From assembly GCF_002752675.1 (NCBI RefSeq), contig NZ_CP024608.1, forward strand, positions 1,612,001-1,676,000: DNA of 64,000 bases. Direction: 5' to 3'. The position numbers and the translations under genes are program-made. This document shows positions 62,954-64,000 of the stretch, piece by piece (position 1 is the stretch's first letter; each line of letters starts with the position of its first letter). Below the pieces are notes generated by a model. That model made no database searches. It was not told where the DNA came from and saw nothing but the letters and a program-made list of their open reading frames with translations. The stretch comes from Massilia violaceinigra (GTDB lineage: Bacteria; Pseudomonadota; Gammaproteobacteria; Burkholderiales; Burkholderiaceae_D).

Positions 62954-63909
62954 GCGAACAATTCCGGGGCAGGGGTGGCGATGCGCTCGCGCAGGATACG
63001 CTCGAAATGGGTCGGGTCGTGCGGGGTCAGCATTTCGGCTTCGCGCGGCAGGTAGAGGTCGTACAGGCGCGAGAGCCAGAAGCGCAGCGCGGCGGCGCGC
63101 AGCATGGGTTGCCAGGCAGCCTGCTCGTCGGCCGTGAACGGGCGGACCGCGTGATAGGCGTCGAGCAGGGCGCGCACGCGGGAGCTATCGAGCACGCCGG
63201 TAGCGAGGTCGATGCACCAGTCGTTGACGGTGACGGCCACGTCGAACAGCCAGGTGTCGCAGCCGGCGAAATAGAAATCGAAGAAGCCGGTCAGGCGCTC
63301 GCCGACGAACATCACATTATTGCGGAACAGGTCCGCATGGACCGGGCCGCGCCCGAGCCGGTGGTAATGGTCGCAAGCGGCGAACGCGCTCTGGAAATGC
63401 ATCTCGGCGCGCAGCAGGTGGGCGTTGCGCTCGTCGAGGAAGGGCAATACCAGCGGCGTGGTGTCGTTCCACCAGTCCAGGCCGCGCAGGTTCGGCTGCT
63501 GCAGCGGGAAGTCGCGCGCGGCCAGATGCATCCTGGCCAGCATCGCGCCGACGGCCGCGCAATGGACCGGTTGCGGCGCCATTTGCGACGTGCCTTCGAG
63601 TTTGCTGACGATGGCGGCCGGCTTGCCGTGCAGCGGCACCACCAGCTCGCCCGACTCGTCCGGCACCGGTGCCGGCACCAGCACGCCGCGCTCGGCCAGA
63701 TGGCGCATCAGCTGCAGATAAAACGGCAACTGCGCAAAACTGAGGTTCTCGAAAATCGTCAGCACGTACTCGCCGCGCTCCGTCTCGATGAAGAAATTGC
63801 TGTTTTCGATGCCGGAACTGATCCCTTTGATGGCGATGGCATTTCCTAATGGAAACTTCTTCAACAACAAGGTGAGGTCATCCAGGCTGACCGCGGTAAA
63901 AACTGCCAT
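62950..63909 (-). CDS. thrB: homoserine kinase (APH-fold ThrB)
   Basis: 319 residues. [51 protein letters not shown], the catalytic Brenner-type block [20 protein letters not shown] and [20 protein letters not shown] identify the ThrB2 (aminoglycoside-phosphotransferase-fold) homoserine kinase that makes O-phosphohomoserine for threonine. The ATG at 63909 is used; a TTG two codons upstream is unlikely. It overlaps the BPSS1780-family gene. Confidence 0.93.
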   Translation of the reverse strand: MAVFTAVSLDDLTLLLKKFPLGNAIAIKGISSGIENSNFFIETERGEYVLTIFENLSFAQLPFYLQLMRHLAERGVLVPAPVPDESGELVVPLHGKPAAIVSKLEGTSQMAPQPVHCAAVGAMLARMHLAARDFPLQQPNLRGLDWWNDTTPLVLPFLDERNAHLLRAEMHFQSAFAACDHYHRLGRGPVHADLFRNNVMFVGERLTGFFDFYFAGCDTWLFDVAVTVNDWCIDLATGVLDSSRVRALLDAYHAVRPFTADEQAAWQPMLRAAALRFWLSRLYDLYLPREAEMLTPHDPTHFERILRERIATPAPELFA

Positions 63910-64000
63910 GTGCAAGCGAAGGGTAAGGTGAGTCGATCGATATCGGTGCGCGCGCGCAAGGGCATGCGCGCGGGCGGATGGGGCGGATTACTTGGCTGGC
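63910..64000. other. end of window, no assignable gene
   Basis: GC-rich spacer upstream of thrB. A TTA at 63988-63990 could be the stop of a minus-strand gene ending Pro-Ala-Lys, but three codons are too few to judge. Confidence 0.3.

Noticed and set aside
63988..64000. C-terminal codons of a further minus-strand gene
   Set aside because: Only three codons (Pro-Ala-Lys-stop) would be visible, too few to support a gene.

Overview
The window looks like a chromosomal segment of a high-GC betaproteobacterium of the Oxalobacteraceae (Massilia, Duganella or Janthinobacterium type). This is inferred from the protein styles: a BPSS1780-family membrane protein beside an APH-type homoserine kinase, a TPP-riboswitch thiC-S-G-D-E operon, class III alcohol dehydrogenase, and a giant YD-repeat protein with the N-terminus common in this family. 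No database search was possible, so names rest on motifs, length and gene order.

Layout. 1-6713 (minus) is the 5' part of a giant RHS/YD-repeat protein whose C-terminus lies outside the window. It is divergent, across a 408-bp AT-rich spacer, from one tightly packed plus-strand operon at 7122-29320. That operon has flagellar-type parts in this order: flgF, flgG, flgA, flgH, flgI, flgB, flgC, fliE, fliF, fliG-like, fliH, fliI, fliJ, fliK-like, flgD, flgE, fliM-like, fliN, fliO, fliP, fliA, TPR gene, unknown gene, TPR gene, fliQ, fliR, flhB, flhA. It encodes a rod, hook, P and L rings, a full export gate and ATPase, and a sigma-28 factor. It has no stator, filament, cap, hook-filament junction, FlgJ or chemotaxis gene. 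The FliG-like protein lacks room for a torque domain, and the FliM-like protein lacks the CheY-binding start. This is the most interesting part of the window: probably a second, specialised hook-basal-body or secretion machine rather than the ordinary motility system.

29310-36897 holds small accessory genes: a YidD-like protein with a Cys-rich tail, small membrane proteins, a YaiI/DUF188 protein, a four-gene unit of two tandem small membrane proteins plus an Lgt-like enzyme and a Tes/MJ0619-like radical SAM enzyme (likely lipid chemistry), a VOC protein, a DUF2147-like protein and a lipoprotein. An intact IS66-family element with an 8-bp target duplication sits at 37010-39332.

39550-45891 (all minus) carries valS, a START-like secreted protein, a diacylglycerol-type glycosyltransferase and a secreted S8 protease. 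46235-50841 is the thiamine operon under a TPP riboswitch. 50878-52811 has three receiver proteins (one with ANTAR) and no kinase. 52901-54007 is the glutathione-dependent formaldehyde dehydrogenase. 54324-59012 is a BlaI/M56-type signalling cluster: two M56 metalloprotease sensors, one BlaI repressor with twin palindromic operators, and two paralogous secreted proteins. The window ends with uvrD (possibly leaderless), an HhH-TfoX_C protein, a BPSS1780-family protein and thrB. No tRNA, rRNA or CRISPR array was seen.
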